A stretch of DNA of 64,000 nucleotides from Charina bottae (taxonomy: Eukaryota > Chordata > Lepidosauria > Squamata > Charinaidae), in assembly GCA_023362775.1 (NCBI GenBank), contig JALMGJ010000004.1, positions 49,594,298 to 49,658,297 on the forward strand. The letters run 5' to 3'. Of this stretch, positions 48,251 through 59,642 are shown one piece after another (within the stretch, counting starts at the first letter, position 1; each line of letters begins with the position of its first letter). The notes beneath the pieces are model-generated. The model was not told the origin of the DNA. It did no database searches and saw only the letters and a list, made by a program, of their open reading frames with translations. The position numbers were made by a program, and so were the translations under genes.

Positions 48251-48405
48251 TACCTTCCCCAGGGATCGTATTTAGTCTGACCTCTCTGCCACGACCTTCC
48301 CGTCTTGGGTGTCCCTTCACGGTTTAGCTCATGGTTTCATTGAGGTGCTCAAGCTCCAGCACCACGACAAGGTAACGATCTCCTTTGCTGGAGTTAGTTT
48401 AATTT

Positions 48406-49789
48406 ACACTGATTTTATTTTTCTGGGAGTTTAGTAAAATTATAGAGTTATTGGATACACACAAAAAATGTTATTTTCTATGGTAATATGTCCTGGGCTA
48501 TAGTCCTTTCAATTCCCCCTTTTTATCAGACAGTTGGGAATTGTTTATGTTGGGCAAAAATAGTAATTTCAGGAGGAGTCATGGGGACAGAGTGTTACTT
48601 TTGCTTATAGATGCATTATGTTCCTCTAAAAATAATCTATAGACAGATGGTAGGATAGGAAGAGACATAAAAGACAGAGAAAACAGACTGACATAGTTTC
48701 TGTAAGAATCAGTAGTAGAATATTGCAAGAAACAATACAAAAAGCTCTTTGTTTAATGTATACCATATACTGACATTTAAAGGGTTCACATATGAGAAAG
48801 TGGCAAAGATCCTGGAGTTTAATTTTGTTTCCTCAACATTCCTTCCCGTATGTTAAATTGTGTCTAATAATTTCTTATTTTCATCCTCATTTTCACTATT
48901 ACGTAGGGCACCAACTTCTGCTGTTATTCCCTGATAAACATTTGCAGTTTGCTAAGAATTCATCTTGCAACATTTGTCATTTGTGTGATTCCAAGCATTT
49001 ACTTCCAAGTAATTCCAATTTAGTACAGTGAAATATTTCCAGTCTTCAGATTATCTTTTGATGTATGAATCTTTTTTCTTTGTCTTACAACAATTAGCCC
49101 CAAATAAGGAAAATCTGGACCATTTAACACATGAACCTTCCCCTTTCCATGCAATTGCTCAACTTAGAGGAGATAGTGTGGTGTAAGTAATTTGGGAATG
49201 CAGTGCAATACCAGTTTGGAACCCTTTTCCTGCCCTATATTGATATTGCTGATGGGTTCCTGAAAAATAATATGATAAAATTATATATTCAAAGTCAAAT
49301 TACCACAGTGCCTGAACTAAGAGATGTACCTAGAATAAACATATTGGGTATGAAATTCACCATGCAGTATATACTGTAAGTGAATGGACTTGTTGGCCCA
49401 ATCTATCCATTGGCTAACATAGAGCTGCATTAGCTGTGGAGTAGACTAGTCTTTGTCTAGAGATGTGCTAGCCAAAGGGTAGATCTACCCATGCAAAAAT
49501 CCTGTTGGCCTGATTTACCTGTTGAGTAACATAGAGCTACATTGGCTTGGAAACATTGCAAGTTACACATGAATGTCAGCATGAGAAAACCTTCACTCAT
49601 ATCCTCTATCAGCATTAGCTTCCACATGAACTCATCCTGCATTAAAAGGGTACTGGCTCACGTACAAGCCAATGTCTATACAATTATACAACAAAGCCTT
49701 TTCTCATGCTTGCTTGCTATTGATATACTGTTTATGTTCTGTGTTAAATGATCATGTGATTTTAATGTAACTTGCCCCAAACTATGTTT
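48406..49789. other. AT-rich sequence without recognisable feature
   Basis: No recognisable feature. 49440-49530 has a weak imperfect repetition of an ACATAGAGCTNCATTGGCT-like phrase. Confidence 0.45.
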
Positions 49790-50160
49790 TAAACTTTTTT
49801 TTAGTGAAGAATGACAGAAAACAATGAAATTTCTTCTGCTGTCCTTACCATGGTAGTTTTTCTTATAAACAAATCCTTTATATAATTCTTTTACAAGTGC
49901 ATATAGTAAGGAGTAGATGCTTATACTGCATTTAAAATAATAACGGAAAAATAAAAAAAACAAGGGAACAAAACAGAAAGATACATACATTGTAAAAAAA
50001 ATTAAAAAATACATAACAAATGCTTAAAAATAGGTGAAAAAATATGACAGAAAAAATAAAAACATAATATATAGTTACAACAGTAAACAGTTCCAATTCT
50101 ATACATATTTATCTAATGCAAATATTATGTGAGTGTGTGTGTGTATGTGTATATATATAT

Positions 50161-50236
50161 ACTCATTTATACAAAATACAGTAGGTTAAAAAAAGCATGA
50201 TAGTTATATAAATGTATTAGAATATGAATATATATA

Positions 50237-50280
<44 letters not shown>

Positions 50281-50291
50281 ATATATATATA

Positions 50292-50361
<70 letters not shown>

Positions 50362-50419
50362 ATATATATATAATAACTATCATGCTTTTTTTAACCTACG
50401 GTATTTTGCATAAATGAGT
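50161..50419. repeat. AT-rich palindrome: 47-bp inverted arms around (TA)n
   Basis: 50161-50207 and 50373-50419 are inverted copies with 45 of 47 positions matching by hand. They enclose about 165 bp made almost only of TA repeats. The right arm is continuous with L1 ORF2/3' UTR sequence, so the left arm is an inverted duplicate of it. The structure could extrude as a cruciform and is a likely site of replication slippage or assembly error. Confidence 0.85.
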
Positions 50420-50557
50420 CCCATATTTCATTATACTTGTCCATACAAAGTCTGTCTATAGGCAATCTGCTCATAAGTGGCAAGCATAACCAGGTCTTCA
50501 ATCCGTTGAGTAAATGGGGCCATACATTTATCTTTCCAATGCTGCAATATCAGTCTT

Positions 50558-50827
50558 TTAGCCATAGTAAGGGCATGGAGAATCCAGTTGTCCAGTTGTC
50601 AAATTCCATGTACTAGGTAGGTAATTCAAGAGAATATTATCCTCTGAAAATTTTAGCTTTTGTCTCACCGTCACATTTATATAGTCTACTACTTTCTCCC
50701 AAAACTTAGTAAGTATAGGGCATTGTAAAAGCATGTGTTTTAAAGAAGCATTGTCTTTATTACATCTCCAACAAAATGCTGTCTTAGACAATCCTTTTCT
50801 ATACAAATGTAATGGAGTCCAATACAT
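50558..50827 (-). pseudogene. L1 ORF2 C-terminal fragment
   Basis: The 89-codon frame reads MYWTPLHLYRKGLSKTAFCW, then RCNKDNASLKHMLLQCP and FWEKVVDYIN. The CWRC...H...C pattern followed by FW is the Cys-rich C-terminal region of L1 ORF2. Downstream codons (to about 50400) continue the same domain in another frame, so there is at least one frameshift near 50560-50600. No RT or endonuclease part is present. Confidence 0.75.
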
Positions 50828-50870
50828 TCTAAATATTATTTTTTGTTGTATAACTCAAGGCAAAAATCAA

Positions 50871-52703
50871 AATTTATCAAAATCAACAAAAATAAATCTT
50901 AATGTTTTTAGTGCCAGAGTGCAAAAAGTTTGCAAATATAAACTCAATTTAGCTTAGCTCTAGAGTCTATCAATGGAATTAATTATGACATGGCTTTTTC
51001 AGGCAAAAAGGCAGGGGCAAATAGTATCACTTTTCTATGGCATAATACTTGTGTATTAATATTTTTATACTAGTGGATTGGAACAAATCAATTTGATTCT
51101 TTTAAAGTTTCTATTTAATGATTCCCATATGCTTCATATTACACATTATAAAGGGAAAGAAAGGAAAAGAAAAGGAAATATAATTAGTCTATTTCCTAAC
51201 TTGCTGTTAGTTAAAACACTTAAATTTAACAAATTCATTCTTCCACAGAGAGAAGAACTGTTGAGAAGACCACATCAAATAATTTTCTAGAAAAGTTCAC
51301 CCTTCATTTCAATTTTTTCTTTGCAACATTTTTACAGAGAAACATAATGAAATGGCACCCATAAAATGTAAGCTTAAACCCATAAGCCACTTGGCATAAC
51401 ATCAAACAAAGCACTTCAAACATTTTGTTCTTTGTCTATATTGCTCATGCTACCTTTTCATGTTCTCAGAAAGTTTTGGAATTTTCTCTGAGTCATGGGG
51501 GGGGGGGTATGAAATATTTTCTTTTTATCAAACAGATCCTGTACCAGGAACATATCATGACAATCACTGAAGAATAATGCACATCCTGCTTTCATGCCCC
51601 ATTTTTTGTATTAGAGATTTTGATAAAACAATGTCATTCTCTTGAATTGCACCTGCATCTAGATTTCATAGTATTTAAAGAAAAACTTTGATCAACTAGA
51701 AAACAAAACAACATAATGCCAGTGGAAGCATTATCTTTCTTTTCCTTCTTTTCTGATTTGTCTTATAAATTTATCCATGGCTATGGTTTTGTTTTGTTAA
51801 AAGGGTTAAGCTCAAAAGCACCAAACTATGCTCTTACATCTAAAAAAACAAACATCCCTGCGCTGAAGTCACCATAGTCTTTTGCAACATTTATTCAAGT
51901 TTACAAATCAAGGCATGTGCTGACAGGCGGTAACTTTATGAACAAGTTACCTACAGTTGTGGAGATGAACCAAATGTTATGTACTTGCAGAAGCAAGTTC
52001 AAACTTTTTAAAATGCACACATATCACTGTTGAAATCTAGAAGCTAGTATAACCAGGAGCAACTTAGATAAAACGGAGCTTCTGATAGGAGAGAACAAGA
52101 TATTTAACTTGCCATGTAAGTGCTGAGGGTACAAACCTATCCAATTGACAAGTTCATTATACTTGATGGAAACCAGTGGGGGAGGAAAGAAAGAGTTCAC
52201 TTACATTAAGAAGCACTAGAAAAACTTAAGGAACTTATTTGCAAATGTTACTCTCTATTCTTCTTGGAGAATCCAATCTGCCTGATAATTGAACCTTACT
52301 TCAATACTGGTGGAAGAGTAGGAAGGAATTGAGAGGCAGAAAATGATAGAGGATGTTCTCTTGTGTTTCCTGAATAGGTCACTTGAGGTTGTCAATCATC
52401 GATTCTTTATAGGAGTGGACTGCATGTCATCATATGGTATATTAATATCTCAGTGGTTTTCTGTGCATAAAAGAATTGCTGAAATTACTATACCTAGGTC
52501 CCACTAGGTCACAATACATTTATCTGATTAAGGCTGAAGATGACAGATGGGTTATTTAAGGAGTATCAATGCTCATTTTATTAAAGCAAGATCAAGTATT
52601 TGCTCAGTATTGGCATGAAAAAGATAATACCCAGAAACAGCCTTTTACAAGTTATCCCTTTAATTTCCAAATTTGCTATTTAAAGTGCCTTAAGATGTAA
52701 ATA
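50871..52703. other. AT-rich sequence without recognisable feature
   Basis: No recognisable feature apart from a G run at about 51499. Confidence 0.5.
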
Positions 52704-52930
52704 AGAGCCAGTTTGGTGTCGTGGTAAAGGTATGAGGCTAGTAACTGGGGCACTGTGTGTTCTAATTCCACCTTGGGCACAAAGTCAGCTGGGTGACTTT
52801 GGGCCAGTCACTCCTCTCTCAGCCCCAAGAAGAAGGCAATGGTAAACCACTTCTGAAAAACCCTGCCAAGAAAACTGCAGGGACTAATCCAGGCAATCAC
52901 CAGGAGTCAAGTCTGACTTGAAGGGACAAA
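52704..52930 (+). mobile_element. tRNA-derived SINE (same family as 17296)
   Basis: GAGCCAGTTTGGTGTCGTGG (A-box region) and TGTTCTAATTCCACCTTGGG (decayed B box) open the element. The body has CAGCTGGGTGACTTTGGGCC, AAACCACTTCTGAAAAACCC and CTGCCAAGAAAACTGCAGGG. It ends near GTCTGACTTGAAGGGACAAA. It aligns block by block with 17296-17526. Confidence 0.85.
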
Positions 52931-52977
52931 AAAATAATTAAGTAAATGTTGATATAATAAATAATAAAGTAAATGTT

Positions 52978-53215
52978 ATTACTTTGGCCACATAATGAGA
53001 AGACAGGATACCTTGGAGAAGATGCTGATGCTAGGGAAATTGGAAGGCAAAAGAAAGAGGGGCCGACCAAGGGCAAGATGGATGGATGATATTCTGGAGG
53101 TGATGGACTCGACCGTGGGGGAGCTGGGGGTGGCAACGGCCGACAGGAAGCTCTGGTGTGGGCTCGTCCATGAAGTCACGAAGAGTCAGAAGCGACTGAA
53201 CGAATAAACAACAAC
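52978..53215 (+). mobile_element. BovB LINE (first lineage) 3' end, severely 5'-truncated
   Basis: ACTTTGGCCACATAATGAG through to the natural 3' end CGAATAAACAACAACA. The coding frame (52995-53207) ends in EVTKSQKRLNE and is open. AAATGTTGAT occurs at 52944-52953 and 53216-53225 as a 10-bp TSD. That leaves about 24 bp of AT-rich filler (52954-52977) at the 5' junction. AAATGTT also recurs at 52971-52977, so a 7-bp TSD without filler is the alternative. Confidence 0.88.
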
Positions 53216-53225
53216 AAATGTTGAT

Positions 53226-56162
53226 TGTGATTTCCCACGGTGCTAAAATTGTGTCTCCATGCTGATTGGAAAGTCAGGGAGTTAGGACTGGTCAGTGTGG
53301 GTGGCAGAAATATGCTAGAAAGGCACTGAAGAAACAGAAAAATCCATTTTTTTTTATTGCCATCTAACTGTCTGGATTTGGTAGCCCTGTTCAGAGTTGC
53401 AGTTCTAAAACATCTGAAGGGCACCAGGCAGAAGAAGGCTGCCTACAGGATTTACTTTTGAGCATGCAATTGAATATTTATTCAAAAAGCACTTATTGGA
53501 ACTAGGTAAGACAGGTTTTGTTCTAACATCATTTAAGGTGAGGATAGACCTATAGTGAGAACTAGATTTTAATTACTTCTTGCTAACCTTAGAAAATTAC
53601 GTGTATAGTCCTGGTAAATTTGTGAAATAAAAAGATTTGATAACCCCTAAAACAAAATCTATAAACACAGAATAAATTATTTGAGTATTTTGTTTAAATT
53701 ACAAAATGTTTGTCTCTAAAAAATGGTCGACTGCTTTGAGGTAGACTCTGTTCCTGTTGCAGACCTACAAAATACGACAAGGTGACCTTATCTGAAGAAA
53801 GCTGACAATCCTTCTCCACATTCAACATCTTACACCCAGCTGACTATTCTAAGGTTTCATTTCTTGGAAGAAAGGAAAGTTTTCTCATTTCGATTTTGTT
53901 TTAACAACTATTAAATGCCACCACTAAACATGTTTTTGTTTCTGTTGAGTGGTTTAAAAATTGCTTACTTTAATTATCTTAATATTGCCATTTTTTACAT
54001 CCTGGGAAACCGCTGAGAAAGTTCCAGATAATTGTTATAGGGCTAAATTTTATAAAATTCAAGTAATTGTATAATTAAAGAGCCAGCACACGTTTGTGAA
54101 CTTTCAGTATTTCAATGATTTATTTATTCTACAAGAAAAAGAATTTCTGCAGATGTTTTTGTTGGCTTAAACCCACCCCCCATAAATAAAAAGTATAAGG
54201 TTTGACCCAGATTATTTATTTCTATTCTGCAATTTTCCTTTCAGATGTAGTGTTTGTGAGAAACGCCTGATGCAGGTAGAAAAATGTTATAAATCAATCA
54301 TTGCTCAAACTGATTGTTGGAGAAGGGAGAAATAGTTAATATGAAATTATTGTAAGATAAATAAAAATAATATTTATTTTAAAATGACCAATAATTTTAG
54401 ATTATAGATATGATAAAAATGTATTTATTTTTCTTTCCTGGCTGCTTAATTGTAAGAAATATTCTAAATAGTCTTGAAGAATGAGCTATTTTTATTGACA
54501 AATCTCCAAAGGTAGGCTGCAGCCACTGCAGCTGGAGTGAAATTGAGATGGGTTGAGAATAGTTCAGAGTCATGATGAATTTTCATGATGTTTTATTTTC
54601 AATATGAATATGGTATTTGAAACAGGATAGAGAGTGGGTTTTGAAAACCATTTATAGTTTCCATTTGGGGGGAGGGAAATGAACATTTCAACCTATTATT
54701 TATACTTAAATGTGTCATTTTGAATACTGTATCTCAGTTCTGATGATCTGATGTAGCCAACAGCAGAACTTGTTGCAGCAGGTAGAGGCAGTATCTGTTT
54801 GATTGGGAGCCTCATCTGGCTTCATGAAAGGAAGAATCCAGCTGTATGGTAACCTAAGATGCAATCGGTATTTAACAACATCTACCAAAAAGGCTGTATT
54901 TTACTTATTTAATTTTTATTAAGGTGCTCATGGCCAACTTCTCATGCTCAGGATGTCACAAATAAATTCAACTCAATAATAAGCAAAAATGAAAATAGTC
55001 TAGTTTAGTTGAATAAAACTAGCCAACTTAATCAAATACCAACCAAAATAGTTGCCTTTTTAAATTGCAACTATTGCAACTAATGAAAATGCCATGCTCT
55101 TTACCATGACAATCTCTTCTAGATACTAAGTTCAGATAATATTAAAGAGTTATCTCTATCTTTTCAGTGTTTTGAACAATACTGGCCATGCTGGCTGCAG
55201 ATAATGGGAATTGTACTCCAACACATCTAGAAGGTACCAGTTTACAGAATTCTGATAAATTGTTTGTTTAAACATAGTTTTATGCTGGTTTATAACCATA
55301 ATAAAGATTTGATTTGAAACCATTCACATGGTTTGCACAACAGGCTAAGCCAAAACCTAACAAATCACATTATGACTTAACACAATATGTGAACGCATGT
55401 CAAAGAGAGCAACACTCAGAGATATATGGTATCTAGATTGTAAAGAGCTCTAAGGCGAAATTTCTGTTGAAATGTTCAGATAATATATAAATATAGATAA
55501 GCAAGTCCAGAACTATTGTTGAATCCAAAAGTATACTAGCAGCTAGCATACACAGAAAAGTTTGGCTAAACATGATTGTGCCATTCCTTACCTATAAGGT
55601 GTTGTGCTTCATTTCTAAAACTTGTTTAAGTGTTATTGTCCAAGGGATTGTAATCATATGTAGAAAACGAATATAATTGTGCCCATTTGGGTTTGCCTTT
55701 GCTGTCCATTATGTAGGGAAAAATCTGAAAAGTGTCATTCAGGCACTATGAAAAATCATAAACTCACAATATTTGTGGTAGTAACATCCCTGCCTCCCAA
55801 ATTCATGCTTGTAATGTCTGACCTTCATGTATATACATAGCTATACAGTATATGAATTAGCTTCCATTTGATCCCAAGCCTTGCTCCCATTGTAACCACC
55901 ATGGAGATGTCCATAATGTGTCTGTGGATTCCAGCCTGATGCTCCTGGGGTCATAATCCCACCCTGCTTGCCATGTCCGCACAATACTTTACTAATAGTT
56001 TTTAAAAAACCTATGTTCATGATATTACCTCCATCTCATCCTCAGTCTACTACTGACACCTCCTAGAGCTATTGTTAGTTGTTCCAGGTTGGAAGTGGTG
56101 TTTTTCTTCTTCTCCCAACACAAAACGTTCTATGCAGACATCTAGGACACCTTGGAAAGGAG
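53226..56162. other. AT-rich sequence; one decayed LINE tail at about 55275-55318
   Basis: 55275-55318 reads TATAACCATAATAAAGATTT and TTGA repeats, the same tail type as the LINE ends at 20520 and 25390. 54000-54560 is non-repetitive and could hold a conserved non-coding element, but this cannot be judged here. Confidence 0.45.
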
Positions 56163-57037
56163 CCCTGAAATGACGTGGTCAGGGACAACCATCTGCCCAT
56201 TTCCAGTTGGTCCAGCAAGTCTGCTAAGGAAATGCCCCCTTTCCATCTGGTCACTGATCACGGTGACTCCATGGTCATTTGTCTGTGGGGGATACCAGAC
56301 TTTGGTCTTTTTCTCTTCACACCAGAATATCAAATTCTCAGGACATCAATAGTTCTATGAGCCAGGAATCCTGGAATGCCCTGGAATGACGTGGTCAGGG
56401 ACAACCATCTGCTCTGTTGGGGTTTGTATATACCCAGGAATTTACAGTTAGATAAATTATACCGGAGAGGCTTGATATCTAGGTGAGAGGGGAATTATTC
56501 TGCAAGTCACCCAATTAGCAGCCATTGTTGTAGGGATGACGTGGCAGTGTATGACTTATACTACAGGTGCTATCATTTAGTTGGGTGTGGCAGATGATGA
56601 GAGTGACCTGTAATGTGATTGGTCAGTTTATGTATAGAAGCAGAGGAGTCTGGTTGTATTCTTTCTTCTCGTTTGCTGTAACTTCTCATCGCTGTATCAT
56701 TTGTTACCGCTGTGGATGTATTCTGCACTACGTATGTATATAAAGTAAATAGGCTATTTTATCTAATCTCTGCTTGAGCGTCTATTTACTGCATAGAACG
56801 TGGATCACTGGTGTCTTGGAAAAAGGAGCAGGCCGCTCCACTGTGCGCACTCTGACATGCTCATTTCCAGTTGGTCCAGCAAGTCTGCTAAGGAAATGCC
56901 CCCTTTCCATCTGGTCACTGATCACGGTGACTCCATGGTCATTTGGCTGTGGGGGATACCAGACTTTGGCCTTTTTCTCTTCACACCAGAATATCAAATT
57001 CTCAGGACATCAATAGTTCTATGAGCCAGGAATCCTG
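56163..57037. repeat. 216-bp tandem duplication, second copy split by an LTR
   Basis: Copy 1 spans 56163-56378. Copy 2 starts at 56379 (ATGACGTGGTCAGGGACAAC repeats at an offset of 216) and resumes after the LTR at 56858, ending near 57037. The copies differ at only a few positions (for example TTTGTCTG against TTTGGCTG). The unit itself is not recognised; its ORFs have no known family. Confidence 0.88.
56415..56857 (+). mobile_element. Solo LTR, 443 bp, with 5-bp TSD
   Basis: The element starts TGTTGGGG and ends CTGACA, the TG...CA ends of a retroviral or Gypsy-type LTR. TGCTC flanks it at 56410-56414 and 56858-56862. The tandem duplicate next door shows the empty site, which proves the insertion borders. 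A TATATAAAG box lies at about 56736, suggesting plus orientation. No internal region, primer binding site or ORF is present, so the provirus was probably lost by LTR-LTR recombination. Five-bp TSDs fit Gypsy or some endogenous retroviruses; I cannot choose between them. Confidence 0.88.
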
Positions 57038-59195
57038 CTTTGTTTGGTATGTATGGATGTGGGGTATGAGGTGTGGAGCTGTTTGAAATAGACACATTGA
57101 ACTTCTACCTCTCTGATAGGACTATTGATCCCTATGAAATAAGTTTGTAAAGGTTGTGATCTACAGGCTGTTCACCACCACCACCACCAGTAATCTATGA
57201 AGTTGTTGAGATTGATAGTTATGTAAGAAGAAGACAGAACTAAGAAAACTAAGAAAAAGCCAGATAAATAAATAAAGAATAAAATGTAAATTTTGAAACT
57301 GCAATCCTGCACCACCACACATTCAGGAGAGTGATTGGCAATTGACTTTTCTACTGGGAAGTGACACTGTGTCATAGCAATGACAGTTAGAAGCTATTGG
57401 ACGTAACTGAACTTAGTTTCAGGTACAAATAGGTTTTCATCGGATATTTATATTCAGTATTTATTCTCAACCTTCCGTCTTCTTTTGGTTTGCAACCATA
57501 TATTTTAAATAAATTAAAGCAAATGACACTATGTCAGAGGAAAAGTACAACAAGGACTTCACGAATTGCTACCCTGAAGTTACCCAGTGTTAATCTTTGT
57601 AAGGAAAGCAACAATGCTGAGGAGGCACAGTGTATGTAGCATGTGAGAGACAGTCTAATTTATGGCTATGCATTTTCCTTCTGACTCAAGGTCAGCAGGA
57701 AAGCACATTAATGCAGTCGGGAGGAAGAGCTCCTTGTTTCAACATCATAGGAGACAGGCCTACTTACAGCTACTTGCATGGTGATTTTTATTGCATTTCA
57801 TTACTTTTAAGAACTTTACAGGGTTCCAGATCAGGAATGACCATACATGCAGCAGGCTCAATATTCAATCAACAGAGGGACACCAACCAAGGATTCAATG
57901 CAGAAACAACAGCAGCTGCACATCCCACCCCACCCCCACAACCCTTCATTCTGTTATACCATATGGAGGACATTGACTGAAAAGTCTTCAGGATCTGAAT
58001 CAGGTTTCCTACCTTCAGATTCAATACTCCATCTTTCATATGTACATTGGGCAGGCAACTGCTATGTCTATGGGTTTTGCTGCCTAACTGGAATCCACAA
58101 GGTGTAAATTCCGGGCAGGCAGAACAGACTATGTTGCTGAGTTATGATCGGACTAAATCTCTTCTCTAGCCAGTAAGCAGAGTATACAGGGAATAAAGCC
58201 ATCCTCTAAAGCTGAATATTGTAATATTATATCAGATTTACACGCAAGGTTCTGCCCATCCATTCCAGCATCTGCATTTCATACTCAGCACAGTGATTTA
58301 CAGAACCAAGTTTCTTCCCAGAATTCCCAGTGTTCGGTCTTGCAATATTTCTTTTGCTGAGAGTATAAGATGAACAAGAGCCTGGAGAGGCCTCAAGAAC
58401 ATCCTGCTGTAATTATAATATTTTTTAGATAGCATTTTAGCATTTTCAGAAATTTTCATTATTTCTGTAACATATCTTAAATTGACCATATCTCAATATT
58501 GGAAAAGTTTATCCAATGGTAAGAGATGTTGTCTTATGCCATGATACTTAGAAAGGTAAAAACTAGGGTAGGAGAAGTCTTTCCTTTTGCACATGGCCGC
58601 ACTCTGACTTTCTTTTCAAAGAGGGCACCCGATAATCACCAATATATTCTTTTTCATGCCTCTAGCAACTAAAGAAAAAGACATTTACATTAATGGAAGT
58701 ACAAAATCCAAACTTATTTGAACATATCACTTTTATTTTAATGGTGAGAGGATGGAAGTGGTTCCTGATGAAATGTCCCTTTATTAAAAGGGATTAAAAA
58801 TCTTTAGCTAAGAATAATTTATGTATTTAAATGATCTATGCATCACTGGGTTGTTTGTAGCAGGGAAACTTCACATGGCATCTGGCATATAACATTCAAA
58901 TAATGAAAAAGCAGCAGTTTTTTAGGCTTGGTCATTTCAGACATTAATTTTAAAAAACTCCAATAATAACTCACATTACTAAAAAACAGTTTAAGAACAC
59001 AAGCTTCAGAACTAAGCAGAGTTGAGCCTGGTTATTACTTTGATGGGGGACCACTAAGGAATATCAGCATTGTAAGACAGACTAGAAAAAAAAACATCCT
59101 GGAACAAAGCATGGCAAATCATATTGCCAATAAAACTGCATGAACGTGTTAATGTATCACCAACATGACTCAAGGGTATCTTCACCTTTTTAGGA
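57038..59195. other. AT-rich sequence without recognisable feature
   Basis: No recognisable feature; a short CAC run at about 57174. Confidence 0.5.
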
Positions 59196-59204
59196 GCAAG
59201 CATT

Positions 59205-59633
59205 TTGTTGTTGTTGTTGTTCATTCGTTAAGTCGTGTCCAACTCTTCGTGACCCCATGGACCATAGCACGCCAGGCCTTCCTGTCCTCCACTGTCTCCT
59301 GGAGTTTACTCAAATTCATGTTCATTACATCAGTGATGCTATCTAACCATCTCATCCTCTGCCGTCCCCTTCTCCTTTTGCCTTCAGTCTTTCTCAGCAT
59401 CAGGGTCTTTTCCAGTGAGTCATCCTTCCAATGAGCAGTCAGAGTTGATTTCCTTTAGGATTGACTGATTTGACCTCCTTGCAGTCCAAGGGACTCTTAA
59501 GAGTCTTCTGCAGCACCAGTTGGAAAGCATCAATTCTTCGGCGCTCAGCCTTCCTTATGGTCCAACTCTCACAGCCATACATTACTACTGGGAAAACCAT
59601 ATCTTTAATTATACAGACCTTTGTCAGCAAGGT
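59205..59633 (-). mobile_element. BovB LINE (second lineage) 3' end, 9-bp TSD
   Basis: GCAAGCATT at 59196-59204 and 59634-59642 delimits the insertion. The plus-strand left end carries the (TTG)n tail followed by TCGTGTCCAACTCTTCGTGA, as in the copy at 1671. It has an internal loss of about 50 bp near 59421, relative to 1880-1935, and is 5' truncated upstream of the YGCESWTIRKAERR codons. It is non-functional. Confidence 0.92.
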
Positions 59634-59642
59634 GCAAGCATT

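Larger units (their letters stand above)
45172..48393 (-). mobile_element. Full-length BovB (RTE clade) LINE with intact ORF and 12-bp TSD
   Basis: TTAGTTTAATTT at 45160-45171 and 48394-48405 is a perfect 12-bp TSD that fixes both borders. The element is about 3.2 kb. On the minus strand it has a 5' UTR of about 180 bp (48213-48393) and one long ORF (48212-45180). The 3' UTR is only about 8 bp: the stop codon TAA is followed immediately by ACAACAAA. The 5' end matches that of the copy at 1-1630, so it is not 5' truncated. Intactness, a perfect TSD and about 99% identity to another copy make it a candidate for a source element. Confidence 0.96.
49795..50870 (-). mobile_element. L1 LINE 3' end, 5'-truncated, containing an AT-rich palindrome
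   Basis: The minus strand from about 50870 down encodes the C-terminus of L1 ORF2, then a 3' UTR-like AT-rich region toward 49795. The C-terminal frame runs up to about 50400 (DKYNEIWDSFMQN then stop). The (TA)n block and palindrome at 50161-50419 interrupt it near the ORF2/3' UTR border. The element is not functional. Confidence 0.65.

Noticed and set aside
56142..56360. ORFs of 61-66 codons repeated at 56774-57024
   Set aside because: Repetition is explained by the 216-bp tandem duplication; the ORFs have no recognisable family.
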